A stretch of 64,000 bases of DNA, from positions 62,001 to 126,000 of the forward strand of contig NZ_JAUTAL010000001.1 in the NCBI RefSeq assembly GCF_030818575.1, written 5' to 3'. Source of the DNA: Chryseobacterium camelliae (GTDB lineage: Bacteria; Bacteroidota; Bacteroidia; Flavobacteriales; Weeksellaceae). This document shows positions 27,395 to 36,854 of this stretch, in pieces; within the stretch, counting starts at the first letter, position 1, and each line of letters starts with the position of its first letter. Below the pieces are notes generated by a model, which saw only the letters and a program-made list of their open reading frames with translations, searched no databases and was not told the DNA's origin. A program made the translations under genes and the position numbers.

Positions 27395-28774
27395 CTACAA
27401 TCCGAACTGCTTTCCGAATACATCCGGGAAGATCCCAAGAATCATGATAGAAAGGATAATGACTACGGCTACAATATTATACGTAAGCGTAACTTTCTCC
27501 GATGATTTAAATGAGGACTCCTTAAAGAAGAACATGGCAATGATCAGTCTCAGATAGTAGGCAATAGATACTGCAGATCCCAGTACGGCTATCAGCACAA
27601 GGAATGCTGCCCCGTTGATTGCCTGGGAAAACAAGGCAAATTTACCCATGAATCCGGCAGTAAGCGGAACCCCAGCCATGGAGAGCATGGAAATGGCAGC
27701 TACGGTAGCCAGCAAAGGCTCAGATTTAGCCAGTCCTTTAAATGCCCCGAAAGAAGTCTCCCGTTTTAATTTTTCCACCCAGATCAGGCACATAAATACA
27801 CCCACTGTAGATAATGAATAGGCAAACAGATAGAAAGCCAAATTATAAGCTGAAAGGCTGGTTACCCCGAAAAATACCAAACCGATGTACCCTGCGTGAG
27901 AAACGGAAGAGTACGCCAGCATTCTTTTGGCATTGGTCTGGGCAAGTCCCATCACGTTGGCCAGCAGAAGGGTAATGATCAGGAATACGCCCAGTACATT
28001 GATCCATTCATGCGTTACACCGGCAAAAGCAATGGTCATCAATCTGAACAGGGCAAAAAATCCTGAGATTTTTACCACACTTGCCATGAAAGCGGTAATC
28101 AGTGAAGGGGCTCCGTAATAGACATCTGGGCTCCACATATGGAAAGGCGCCAAAGCCACCTTAAATGCCAGAGCACAAAGAATTAACAGTACACCCAGGA
28201 TAAACATGACATTGGTAGGGTTAGCCAATCCGAAGTCATGGATTTTATAAAGATCGAAGCTCCCTGTGCTTCCGTAGATAAATGCAATACCGAATAATAA
28301 AAAGCCTGTGGCAAAAGCACCCATCAGGAAATATTTGATGGAGGCCTCATTGGATCTCAGGTCGGTCTTGTTAGCCCCTGCCATTACGTATAATGGAATA
28401 GACAGGATCTCGATCCCTAAGAAAAGGGTCACCATATTCTGGTATCCGAAAAGAATGATTCCCCCGCAAAGGGCAAACATCATCAGGGCATACAGCTCAG
28501 ACTGGTGGCTCCTGTGATTGCTGAACGCAAAACCTCCCAGGAAAAACAGCAGTAATGTGGTTACCAGAGCTATTTTGGTGAACAGCGCAGCATTGGCACT
28601 GTAATCATACATGTTCCTGTACTGCTCGAAAAACGCGTTTTCCGGCATGAAGCTGACAAACAATGCAATGATTAATCCTAAAATTCCGATGTATCTCGCG
28701 AATTTTCCCTGCTCAAGAACACCGGAAAACAACGCAATAACTGCCGTAAGGAAAACAATAATTAAAACACTCAT
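27395..28774 (-). CDS. nuoN: NADH-quinone oxidoreductase subunit N
   Basis: Complex I antiporter-like proton-pumping subunit of the inner membrane, about 14 helices and 459 residues. Typical stretches are GIEILSIPLYVMAG, VALAPFHMWSPDVYYGAPS with the conserved Lys/His, and AYSSVSHAGY. The frame extends 39 nt further upstream, but the ATG at 28774 gives the natural start MSVLIIVFLT. It is last in the nuo operon. The upstream gap (28775-28872) holds AT-rich degenerate repeats. Confidence 0.93.
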   Translation of the reverse strand: MSVLIIVFLTAVIALFSGVLEQGKFARYIGILGLIIALFVSFMPENAFFEQYRNMYDYSANAALFTKIALVTTLLLFFLGGFAFSNHRSHQSELYALMMFALCGGIILFGYQNMVTLFLGIEILSIPLYVMAGANKTDLRSNEASIKYFLMGAFATGFLLFGIAFIYGSTGSFDLYKIHDFGLANPTNVMFILGVLLILCALAFKVALAPFHMWSPDVYYGAPSLITAFMASVVKISGFFALFRLMTIAFAGVTHEWINVLGVFLIITLLLANVMGLAQTNAKRMLAYSSVSHAGYIGLVFFGVTSLSAYNLAFYLFAYSLSTVGVFMCLIWVEKLKRETSFGAFKGLAKSEPLLATVAAISMLSMAGVPLTAGFMGKFALFSQAINGAAFLVLIAVLGSAVSIAYYLRLIIAMFFFKESSFKSSEKVTLTYNIVAVVIILSIMILGIFPDVFGKQFGL

Positions 28775-28872
28775 AATGTATATTTGAGAAGGGAGATCAA
28801 AGAGACAAGACAAAATTTTGATTGCTCATTTCTTAACCTCTCAGTTTTTTAATTTTTTTAATTTTAAATCTT

Positions 28873-30366
28873 TTAAGCGGCCATTGCCGTGTAAATGAAT
28901 TTCAGTGAACTGTTCACCATATCAATCACCGGCTGCGGGAAAATCCCCAGCAGGATCACAAAAACCGATAAGCTGGCCAATACGGAAAACTCTACCCCGG
29001 AAAGGTCTCTGGCGGTACTCAGTACTGCAGCATCCCCTTTTCCGAACATGGCTTTTCCGTAAAATCTCAAAAGATAGACAGCACAAAGGATTACCGTAAG
29101 ACCTGCAATGACCGCTGCGGTAGCATTAAAGTCAAAAACAGATTTGATCAGGATAAATTCTCCAATGAATCCGTTGGTCAACGGAACTCCCATGGATCCT
29201 AATATGATGATCAGGAATAGCACGGCAAATTTCGGGGCTACTTTAGCCAGCCCTCCCATTTGTCTGATGTCTCTTGATTTGAATCTTTTGTACAGAATAT
29301 CACAGCAGTAAAACAATCCTACCACGTTGATCCCGTGAGCAAAAGTCTGCACCAGTGCACCTTCGGCACCTTCAATATTGAAATTCCCTCTCAGGGTCAC
29401 CACTGCTGATGCAAAGATCCCGGCTACCATCAGTCCTACGTGGGAGAAAGAAGAATACGCAATAATTCTTTTCATATCGAACTGGATGATTGCGATCAAA
29501 GCACCGTGAACGATGCCTATAATGGCAAGAATGATCACGATCTGCCCTGAAATTCCGGCAATCGGAATCGGAGTGATCGGCAATAGATAACGCATAACAC
29601 CGTAAATCGCCATTTTCAGCATGATCCCGGATAACAGCATTGATCCCTGTGTAGGAGAATACGTATAGGTGTCCGGCTGCCACGTGTGGAACGGGAATAC
29701 CGGTAACTTTACGGCAAAGGCAAAGAAAATGAACCAGAACACTACGGTCTGCTGGGTTTCATTCAGCTGAGCATTATACAGGTCTGTAAGCGCAAATGAT
29801 GCAGAGTGGCTGTATACATAGATCAGCCCTGCAAGCATAAATAACGAGCCTACGAAAGTATAGACAAAGAATTTTGTTGTGAATTCAAACCTTTTATTTT
29901 CCTGTCCCCAAAGCCCGGCAATAAACCAGATCGGGATCAGGGTAACTTCCCAGAAAATGTAGAACAAGAGTCCGTCCAGTGACGTGAACACCCCTACGAG
30001 ACCGAATTGCATCAGCAGGATCAGGCCATAGAACGTATTTCTGTAATTGACATTTTCGTTGAACGAAGATAAAATAATAATCGGCGTCAGAATGTTGGTC
30101 AGCAGCAACAGCAGCATGCTCATTCCGTCGATACCGAAATGCAGCGTACTTTTGATGTACTGAGACCAAGGATATGTAATTTCATACTGAAGCTTACTGT
30201 CTACCGTAAAAGCAGAATCGAAATTTGAAAGCGCGTAAAAGGTCAACAGCATTTGAATCAATGCAATTGCCAGCGCCACATATTTGCTGGAAGCATTTTT
30301 CCAGGCAAAAACCAATCCCGAACCTGCAAGAGGTAAAAGTAATAATGTTAATAGTAAATAAGACAT
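28873..30366 (-). CDS. nuoM: NADH-quinone oxidoreductase subunit M
   Basis: Antiporter-like membrane subunit of complex I, 497 residues with about 14 helices. Recognisable motifs are FYIFWEVTLIPIWFIAGLWG (conserved Glu) and KLPVFPFHTWQPDTY, plus AYSSFSHVGLMVAG. It starts 2 nt after the nuoL stop, consistent with coupled translation. Length is normal. Confidence 0.94.
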   Translation of the reverse strand: MSYLLLTLLLLPLAGSGLVFAWKNASSKYVALAIALIQMLLTFYALSNFDSAFTVDSKLQYEITYPWSQYIKSTLHFGIDGMSMLLLLLTNILTPIIILSSFNENVNYRNTFYGLILLMQFGLVGVFTSLDGLLFYIFWEVTLIPIWFIAGLWGQENKRFEFTTKFFVYTFVGSLFMLAGLIYVYSHSASFALTDLYNAQLNETQQTVVFWFIFFAFAVKLPVFPFHTWQPDTYTYSPTQGSMLLSGIMLKMAIYGVMRYLLPITPIPIAGISGQIVIILAIIGIVHGALIAIIQFDMKRIIAYSSFSHVGLMVAGIFASAVVTLRGNFNIEGAEGALVQTFAHGINVVGLFYCCDILYKRFKSRDIRQMGGLAKVAPKFAVLFLIIILGSMGVPLTNGFIGEFILIKSVFDFNATAAVIAGLTVILCAVYLLRFYGKAMFGKGDAAVLSTARDLSGVEFSVLASLSVFVILLGIFPQPVIDMVNSSLKFIYTAMAA

Positions 30367-30368
30367 TA

Positions 30369-32283
30369 TTATTGTAATAAAAAGTTAACAATTAATATGA
30401 TTCCCACTGCCAGTGACATGATGAGGATGTAGTTTTCCACGTTTCCGTTCTGGATGCGCTTCATGGCTTTTCCGCTGTCTTCCGCACCTTCACCTACGAA
30501 GTCTACGATACGGTCCAGTACTCCTTTATCAAACATTTTTCCACCACGTCCCAGTCCTTCCACTGTTTTTACGAAGAGTGCGTTATACAGCTCGTCAACA
30601 TACAGTTTTCTGGCAGAAAGCTTTTCCCATCCGGTATAGTCATTTTCAGCCAGCGGCAGTTTTTTCTTATTCACATAGGTATTTCTTACCATAAACCAAA
30701 CGGTAAAGAACATTACAACGGTAGCGCCCAGAAGCATCATTTCAGTATTGAAATCTACTCCGGAAAGCGTTGCTTCCATCTGGTTGTAGCTTTCCTGGGT
30801 AAGTACCGGCTTCAGCCATTCCATCAGTTTGGCATAATGGCCATGACCAATGAAGTGCGGAAGGTTGATGAAACCACCAATTACAGAAAGGATAGCCAGT
30901 ACAACCAATGGTAAGGTCATATTAGCGGGACTTTCGTGCAGGTGGTGCTTTTGTTCTTCAGTTCCTCTGAAGTTTCCGTAGAACGTCAGGTAATACAGTC
31001 TGAACATATAGGTTGCTGTAATCGCTGCCAGAGCAAACAGCATCACCCAGTATAACGGGCTTTTTGCATAGGCTGCGACTAAGATCTCGTCTTTGGAAAT
31101 CATCCCCGAAAGTAAAGGGAATCCTGATATAGCCAATGTTCCGATCAGGAAAGTGGCATGGGTAATAGGAATTACTTTTTTAAGCCCTCCCATAAAGCGC
31201 ATATCCTGCTCTCCGCTCATGGCATGGATGACAGAACCTGCTCCAAGGAACAATAATGCCTTGAAGAATGCGTGTGTCATTACATGGAACATTGCGGTCG
31301 TATACGCACCCAGTCCCAGAGCAATGAACATGAAGCCAAGCTGTGAAACCGTAGAGTAGGCCAGTACTTTTTTAATGTCGTTTTGACGAAGGGCATAAAA
31401 GCCTGCCAGAGCAGCAGTAAGGAATCCGATCATTAAAATTCCTCCCTGAACGGTAGGAGCCAGGGTAAATAAGAAATTGGATCTTATTACCAGGTAAATC
31501 CCTGCCGTTACCATCGTTGCTGCGTGGATTAACGCAGAAACGGGGGTTGGTCCGGCCATTGCGTCCGGAAGCCAGGTATATAAAGGCACCTGGGCAGATT
31601 TACCCGTAGCACCGATAAATAAACTTGCTGTAATGAAGATGATGATATTCCCATCCAGCTCAAATTTTGAAGCATTCTGAGCCACAGAAAGGTAATCCAC
31701 TGCGTTGGTCTGTGAGGCGATCATAAAGATGCCGATGAGCAAGGCAAGGTCACCAATTCTGTTCATGATGAATGCCTTTCTTGCCGCTTTACCATATTCT
31801 TCATTCGTATACCAGAATCCGATAAGCAGGTAAGAGCAAAGTCCTACACCTTCCCATCCGATAAACAGGATCAGGTAGTTGCTTCCCATTACCAGAAGCA
31901 GCATGGAGAATATAAATAAATTCAGATAGGTAAAAAATTTATAGAATCCTTCATCATGGCTCATGTAGCCGATGGAGTAGAGGTGGATCAGCGACCCGAT
32001 CCCCGGTGATGATCATGATCATCATCAGAGACAGCTGGTCAATCTGGAATCCGAAGTTGATCTGTACTCCGTTCACCCTGAACCATTCAAAAGCTTTTAC
32101 GATTACCGGCTGGCTTTCAGAATCGAAATTCATAAAAAGGCTTACCGCAATGCAGAAGGATCCGAACACCACTGCCGTGGCGAGTCCGCCCACCAGCATT
32201 TTAGGAAGTTTTTTTCCGAATAAGCCGTTTATAAGAAACCCTAAAAGTGGTAAAAGTATGATTGCATACACTAGATTTTCCAT
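30369..32283 (-). pseudogene. nuoL: NADH-quinone oxidoreductase subunit L, interrupted by a one-base frameshift
   Basis: The first ~94 residues (MENLVYAIILLPLLGFLINGL ... IDQLSLMMIMIITG) read correctly, then the frame leaves the family sequence. Dropping one base from the four-base C run at 32001-32004 (GGGG in the coding strand) restores TGIGSLIHLYSIGYMSHDEG and the rest of a normal NuoL, including LFIGWEGVGLCSYLLIGFWY and VPLYTWLPDAMAGPTPVSAL. The repaired protein would be about 637 residues, normal for NuoL. NuoL is the distal proton-pumping subunit, so loss should harm complex I. All other nuo genes are intact. The likeliest explanations are a sequencing error or a recent mutation. Confidence 0.85.
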
Positions 32284-32286
32284 TCC

Positions 32287-32616
32287 TTATCCTCTTAATT
32301 TATTAAATATACTTACATCTACAGAACGGGTGTTTCTATACAGCATTGCAATAATTGCAAGCCCCACTGCTACTTCCGCAGCGGCCACCACCATGATAAA
32401 GAATACCAGAAGCTGTCCGTCACCGTTTCCTTTGTACGCTGAAAAGGCAGCCAATAAAAGGTTTACAGAATTCAGCATAAGCTCCACACAGCCCAGAATC
32501 ACAATCGCGTTTTTTCTCAGCAATACTCCCAACACTCCCAGACAGAACAATACTGAAGAAAGAATGATGAAGTATTCCAGAGGGACGCTTTGTATAAATG
32601 TATTTACTTCTCCCAT
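32287..32616 (-). CDS. nuoK: NADH-quinone oxidoreductase subunit K
   Basis: A 109-residue, three-helix membrane subunit of complex I with the conserved Glu residues in GCVELMLNSVNL and AAAEVAVGLAI, part of the proton path. Length is normal. It starts 4 nt after nuoJ and ends 3 nt before nuoL. Confidence 0.94.
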   Translation of the reverse strand: MGEVNTFIQSVPLEYFIILSSVLFCLGVLGVLLRKNAIVILGCVELMLNSVNLLLAAFSAYKGNGDGQLLVFFIMVVAAAEVAVGLAIIAMLYRNTRSVDVSIFNKLRG

Positions 32617-32620
32617 AATT

Positions 32621-33118
32621 TTATAAATCTTTTTTACCGATTAATACCGCGCCTACAATACCGGCCAGAATGAGGATGGAGGCAAGCTCAAACGGTAAAA
32701 CATATTCATTGAACAAAAGTCTTCCCAGGTTTTTGGTAAGACCCACACCGCGGTCTACATTATCAACAACGATATGGTTTTCTTTCACTCCTCTGAAAAC
32801 TCCCAGTACACCTATCAGAAGAAGACCAGCCGTAAAGACACCTACGAATTTTAAAGCATTGTTCTTCTTACTTTCGTCTTCTTTATTAAGGTTAAGCATC
32901 ATTAGGATATAAAGGAACAATACCATGATGGCTCCTGCATACACAATGATCTGGATGATCGCCAGGAACTGGGCATTCAGCAGAATGTACATCCCGGCAA
33001 TGGAGAACATGGTTACAATTAAGGAAAGGATAGCATAGAGGGGATTTCTAGCAAATACAAAGTAAACAGCACTTGCCACCGCCAAAAATGCCACCAGGAA
33101 AAATAGAATCTGATCCAT
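32621..33118 (-). CDS. nuoJ: NADH-quinone oxidoreductase subunit J
   Basis: A 165-residue membrane subunit with five helices. NPLYAILSLIVTMFSIAGMY and QIIVYAGAIMVLFLYILMML are the family signatures. Its ATG shares a base with the nuoI stop, a sign of translational coupling. Confidence 0.93.
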   Translation of the reverse strand: MDQILFFLVAFLAVASAVYFVFARNPLYAILSLIVTMFSIAGMYILLNAQFLAIIQIIVYAGAIMVLFLYILMMLNLNKEDESKKNNALKFVGVFTAGLLLIGVLGVFRGVKENHIVVDNVDRGVGLTKNLGRLLFNEYVLPFELASILILAGIVGAVLIGKKDL

Positions 33119-33672
33119 TATTTTACCGCATTTTTTTGTTTCTCGGATTGTCTGGCTGTAATGTCAATCCTTTCGTTTATTTTCTCAACCAGTTTATCTT
33201 TGCCATAGATGAAAGAACCTCTGTTGGTTTCCACATCTACGAGTCTGTCTGTTAAATAGATGGCAGATTTAGGACAGGCTTCCTCGCACATTCCGCAGAA
33301 AATACATCTGAGCATGTTGATTTCATAGATCTCAGCGTACTTTTCTTCTCTGTACAGGTTCTTTTCCTCCTTGGTCCTTTCAGCAGCAGTCATGGTAATG
33401 GCTTCTGCCGGACATGCAACGGCGCATAGTCCGCAGGCCGTACATCTTTCGCGGCCTTCCTCATCTCTCTTCAGGACGTGCAGGCCTCTCCATACTTTGG
33501 CTCTCGGTTTCTGAACTTCCGGATAGGAGTAGGTTGGCGGTCCTTTCACTATATTTTTTACAGCGTGCTTAAAGGTGATCCCCATTCCCTTGAATATCGC
33601 AGGAAGGTAGATTTTTTCAGCAAGGGTCATTTCTTTGTTGGAAACAACTTTTGATCTGTTGGTTAGTTTCAT
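33118..33672 (-). CDS. nuoI: NADH-quinone oxidoreductase subunit I (two 4Fe-4S clusters)
   Basis: A 184-residue peripheral-arm subunit carrying clusters N6a and N6b. The binding motifs are CTACGLCAVACP (about residues 78-89) and CIFCGMCEEACP (about 125-136), both complete. The Lys-rich C-terminus is normal for flavobacterial versions. It relays electrons toward NuoB. Confidence 0.94.
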   Translation of the reverse strand: MKLTNRSKVVSNKEMTLAEKIYLPAIFKGMGITFKHAVKNIVKGPPTYSYPEVQKPRAKVWRGLHVLKRDEEGRERCTACGLCAVACPAEAITMTAAERTKEEKNLYREEKYAEIYEINMLRCIFCGMCEEACPKSAIYLTDRLVDVETNRGSFIYGKDKLVEKINERIDITARQSEKQKNAVK

Positions 33673-33818
33673 TTTTAAAGATATTAGATGTTAGACATCA
33701 GATGCTAGACTCATTCTGTCTCTTATCTTAATTTTTAATATTTAGGTTTGAATCTGGCCTGTGAATGTTTCATTCGCTGTTGATCAGATCCTTTGATATC
33801 AATCAATAGTTTTACGGC
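33673..33818 (-). repeat. Degenerate short repeats between nuoI and nuoH
   Basis: Words such as AGATGTTAGACATCAGATGC (33687-33706) recur with changes, resembling imperfect inverted or tandem repeats. No ORF. Confidence 0.5.
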
Positions 33819-34880
33819 TTAACTTCCGAATGCTAATATAACCGCTCCGGTAATCAGCAGGTTTACCAATGCCATTGGAATCAATGTTTTCCATCCCAGG
33901 TGCATCAGCTGGTCATATCTGAATCTCGGAAGCGTCCATCTGATCCACATAAAGATCAGAATCCCGATAATGGTCTTGGTCATGAATGCCACGATGCTCA
34001 AGATCCCCGCAGTATTTTCGCCCCAATGTTGCGTTACCCATTCAATACCCGGATAATTGTATCCTCCGAAGAATAACACCACCATAAAAGCGTTGGAGAT
34101 AAACATATTCACGTATTCCCCGAACATGTACAACCCTAGTTTCATGGAAGAATATTCCGTTGAGTATCCTGTTACCAGCTCAGATTCGCACTCAGGCAAA
34201 TCGAACGGGTGTCTGTTGGTTTCTGCCAGAGCAGCTACGATGAAAACCAGGAAGGCAATCGGCTGGTAGAAAATATTCCAGTTCATACCGTCAACTGCAA
34301 AAAGTCCCCAAAGTTTTCCGGTGGCCTGGGTTTCTGAAATCACTTTCAGGTCCAGACTTCCTGTCATCATGATGATGGACAGCAAAGCAAGCCCCATCGC
34401 CAGCTCGTAGGAAATCATTTGGGAAGATGCCCTGATGGCACCGATTAATGAATATTTATTGTTGGAAGCCCAGCCTCCGATCATAATTCCGTATACTCCG
34501 ATGGATGCCATTCCAATGATGTACAGTACACCAACGTCGATATTCGCAACCTGAAGATCGAAAGAAGTCCCTCCGATATTTAAACTTTTCCCCCATGGGA
34601 TTACTGCTCCTGTAATCAGTGAAATAAACATCACCAGCGCAGGTCCGAGAACGAAAAGGAAACGTTCTGCGTTGGCAGGCGTAAAGTCTTCTTTAAAGAA
34701 AAACTTACCTCCATCTGCAAGAGGCTGAAGCAAGGCAAAAGGACCCGCTCTGTTCGGTCCTATCCTGTCCTGCATTACGGCAGCCACTTTTCGCTCTGCC
34801 CATGTGGAGTAAGCTGCGATAGTCAGCGACAGCAGGAAAAGGGCTAAAACAAGTATCAGTTTAAATGTTATTAAATCCAT
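33819..34880 (-). CDS. nuoH: NADH-quinone oxidoreductase subunit H
   Basis: A 353-residue, eight-helix subunit linking the peripheral arm to the membrane arm at the quinone site. Diagnostic segments are ERKVAAVMQDRIGPNRAGPF, QPLADGGKFFFKED and ETNRHPFDLPECESELV. Length and motifs are normal. Confidence 0.95.
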   Translation of the reverse strand: MDLITFKLILVLALFLLSLTIAAYSTWAERKVAAVMQDRIGPNRAGPFALLQPLADGGKFFFKEDFTPANAERFLFVLGPALVMFISLITGAVIPWGKSLNIGGTSFDLQVANIDVGVLYIIGMASIGVYGIMIGGWASNNKYSLIGAIRASSQMISYELAMGLALLSIIMMTGSLDLKVISETQATGKLWGLFAVDGMNWNIFYQPIAFLVFIVAALAETNRHPFDLPECESELVTGYSTEYSSMKLGLYMFGEYVNMFISNAFMVVLFFGGYNYPGIEWVTQHWGENTAGILSIVAFMTKTIIGILIFMWIRWTLPRFRYDQLMHLGWKTLIPMALVNLLITGAVILAFGS

Positions 34881-34962
34881 TCTGTTGAGATATTAAGATT
34901 TCAGGAGTCAGATATCAGATGGTCTGAAGTCTTGGCGCTGAAGTCTGATGTCTTTTAAATTA
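34881..34962 (-). repeat. Degenerate short repeats between nuoH and nuoG
   Basis: Imperfect copies of TCAGATATCAGATGGTCTGA and GAAGTCTGATGTC fill the gap, in the same style as the nuoI-nuoH gap. Confidence 0.5.
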
Positions 34963-35961
34963 TTATTTTTCGTCTTTTTCACTGATTTCCTTTGCCATCG
35001 GGTTGTCTAATACCCTCAGCTCATCTTTCGGCTTCTCGTAATGGTTCAGTGAAATAACGGAATGTCTGTCGATATGTCTAGGGCCTTCAATATTCCAGAA
35101 CTTCAGCTCTTTTCTGTGGAAACGGCAGGTATCGCAGATGAATTCCTCTACTTCGCCCCACTGGTCTTTTCTGGCAGTTACCCGTATAATTTCATCACCT
35201 TTCATCCACAGCGTAGCTTTTCCTGAGCATTTATCACAGCTGCAGGTGGCATTCATCGGTTTGGTAAACCATACTCTGCTTGCGAAACGTGCGGTTCTGT
35301 CAGTCAGTGCACCTACCGGGCATACATCGATCACATTTCCGATGAAATCATTATCAAGGGCCTTGTTCAGGTAAGTGGAAATCTCAGCATGGTCCCCTCT
35401 GAAAAGGATACCGTGTTCACGGGTATCCGTAAGCTGGTTGGCGGTAAGCACGCATCTTGCACACAGGATGCAACGGTCCATATTCAGTTTGATGTTCGGC
35501 CCTAAGTCGTCCGCCTCATATGTATTTCTTTCAAACTCGGTCCTGGTCTCAGGATTTCCGTATTCATACCCTAAATCCTGAAGGTGGCATTCACCGGCCT
35601 GGTCACACACCGGGCAGTCCAGCGGGTGGTTCAGCAATAGGAATTCCGTTACGGCTTTTCTCCCTTCCTGGGCTTTTTCGGAAGTCAGGTTCTTTACCTC
35701 CATTCCGTCCATCACATTGGTTCTGCAGCTGGCTACCAGTTTTGGCATAGGTCGCGGATCTGCTTCAGATCCTTTTGAAACCTCTACAAGGCAGGTTCTG
35801 CATCTTCCTCCGCTGGCTTCCAGCTTGCTGTAGTAGCACATTGCAGGAGGTACGGATTTGCCGCCGATCTGTCTTGCCGCTTCCAGGATGGAAGTACCGG
35901 GAAGAACTTCGGTAGTCTGTCCGTCTATAGTGATTTTAAATTTTTTAACCTCTTCGCTCAT
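34963..35961 (-). CDS. nuoG: NADH-quinone oxidoreductase subunit G, short form
   Basis: A 332-residue Fe-S subunit. An N-terminal 2Fe-2S ferredoxin domain (CYYSKLEASGGRCRTC) is followed by the His/Cys 4Fe-4S motif HPLDCPVCDQAGECH, then CILCARC and CPVGAL, and a final Cys-rich CSCDKC domain. The large molybdopterin-oxidoreductase-type domain of proteobacterial NuoG is absent, as expected for Bacteroidetes. It carries electrons from NuoF onward. Confidence 0.92.
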   Translation of the reverse strand: MSEEVKKFKITIDGQTTEVLPGTSILEAARQIGGKSVPPAMCYYSKLEASGGRCRTCLVEVSKGSEADPRPMPKLVASCRTNVMDGMEVKNLTSEKAQEGRKAVTEFLLLNHPLDCPVCDQAGECHLQDLGYEYGNPETRTEFERNTYEADDLGPNIKLNMDRCILCARCVLTANQLTDTREHGILFRGDHAEISTYLNKALDNDFIGNVIDVCPVGALTDRTARFASRVWFTKPMNATCSCDKCSGKATLWMKGDEIIRVTARKDQWGEVEEFICDTCRFHRKELKFWNIEGPRHIDRHSVISLNHYEKPKDELRVLDNPMAKEISEKDEK

Positions 35962-36006
35962 ATTCTATGCTTTTTGCTTATGCTGTTAAAAGCAGATAAG
36001 CCGTAT

Positions 36007-36828
36007 TTATTTTTGCTTTTTTGTATTAAATGTATATCCAACCCCAAAAACAAGTTCCCCAAAGGTAAAATCCTGTACGGCTTTATCGATGTTCACATTT
36101 TCTTCTGTGGTTCTTACGCTTGGCAGATTGATATATCCATATTTAAATTCGGCTTTGGCAACAATATGGTTCCAGATCACCATGTTTACACTCGTCCTGG
36201 CGTCCAATCCGAACCCTGCCAGGTGAAAGTGGTCACTTTCTGCTTTGCCCATGAGCGTAGCATCCGTCTTAGGGACAAAAACCCCCGTGCCCAAACCGTA
36301 TCCCCAGAATATATCAAAATTCTTTTTGTTAAGGATTTGTTTATACTGCTGAATCCCAAGGTTAAGATAATTCAGTCCGTTCGTATGCTCGTACTTTAGG
36401 AATTTCCCGTCTGACAGGTCAATTTTTCCATTATTGACCATAGCAGCATACTGAGGATTATTAATATAACCGTTGAATTCAACCGTCTGATTCTGGTCCA
36501 TCACATATTTCATATGATCTACTCCAAAGGTAATTCCCAGATTATCCTTAATGAAATACGTAATATTGTAGTTCACCTGTGGAATGGAAATCTTTGTCGG
36601 ATTAATGTAATGGCTGAAATTACTCAGTGGGGTAGGTCTGTCATGTGCAGACACATTGTTCAGGGTAAAGTTATAGTCCTGACCATAAAAATGGATGTCA
36701 GAATCTGAAAACCAGCCTCTGTTCCATCCCCAAAATACCATTACCGAACCTTTTTTGAACGCTTCTCTCTGAGCCTTAACACTCATGGTCGCTGTTACGA
36801 ATAACAGCAGTAAGAATTTAATTTTCAA
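36007..36828 (-). CDS. Outer-membrane beta-barrel protein inside the nuo operon
   Basis: The 273-residue protein has a signal peptide (MKIKFLLLLFVTATMSVKAQ) and alternating aromatic beta-strand patterns through to a terminal GELVFGVGYTFN, typical of small outer-membrane barrels. It is not a known complex I component. It lies between nuoF (26 nt gap) and nuoG (45 nt gap) on the same strand and is presumably co-transcribed. A role in respiration cannot be inferred from sequence. Confidence 0.7.
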   Translation of the reverse strand: MKIKFLLLLFVTATMSVKAQREAFKKGSVMVFWGWNRGWFSDSDIHFYGQDYNFTLNNVSAHDRPTPLSNFSHYINPTKISIPQVNYNITYFIKDNLGITFGVDHMKYVMDQNQTVEFNGYINNPQYAAMVNNGKIDLSDGKFLKYEHTNGLNYLNLGIQQYKQILNKKNFDIFWGYGLGTGVFVPKTDATLMGKAESDHFHLAGFGLDARTSVNMVIWNHIVAKAEFKYGYINLPSVRTTEENVNIDKAVQDFTFGELVFGVGYTFNTKKQK

Positions 36829-36854
36829 TTTGCTTTTTGTTTTTTAATAAAGGG

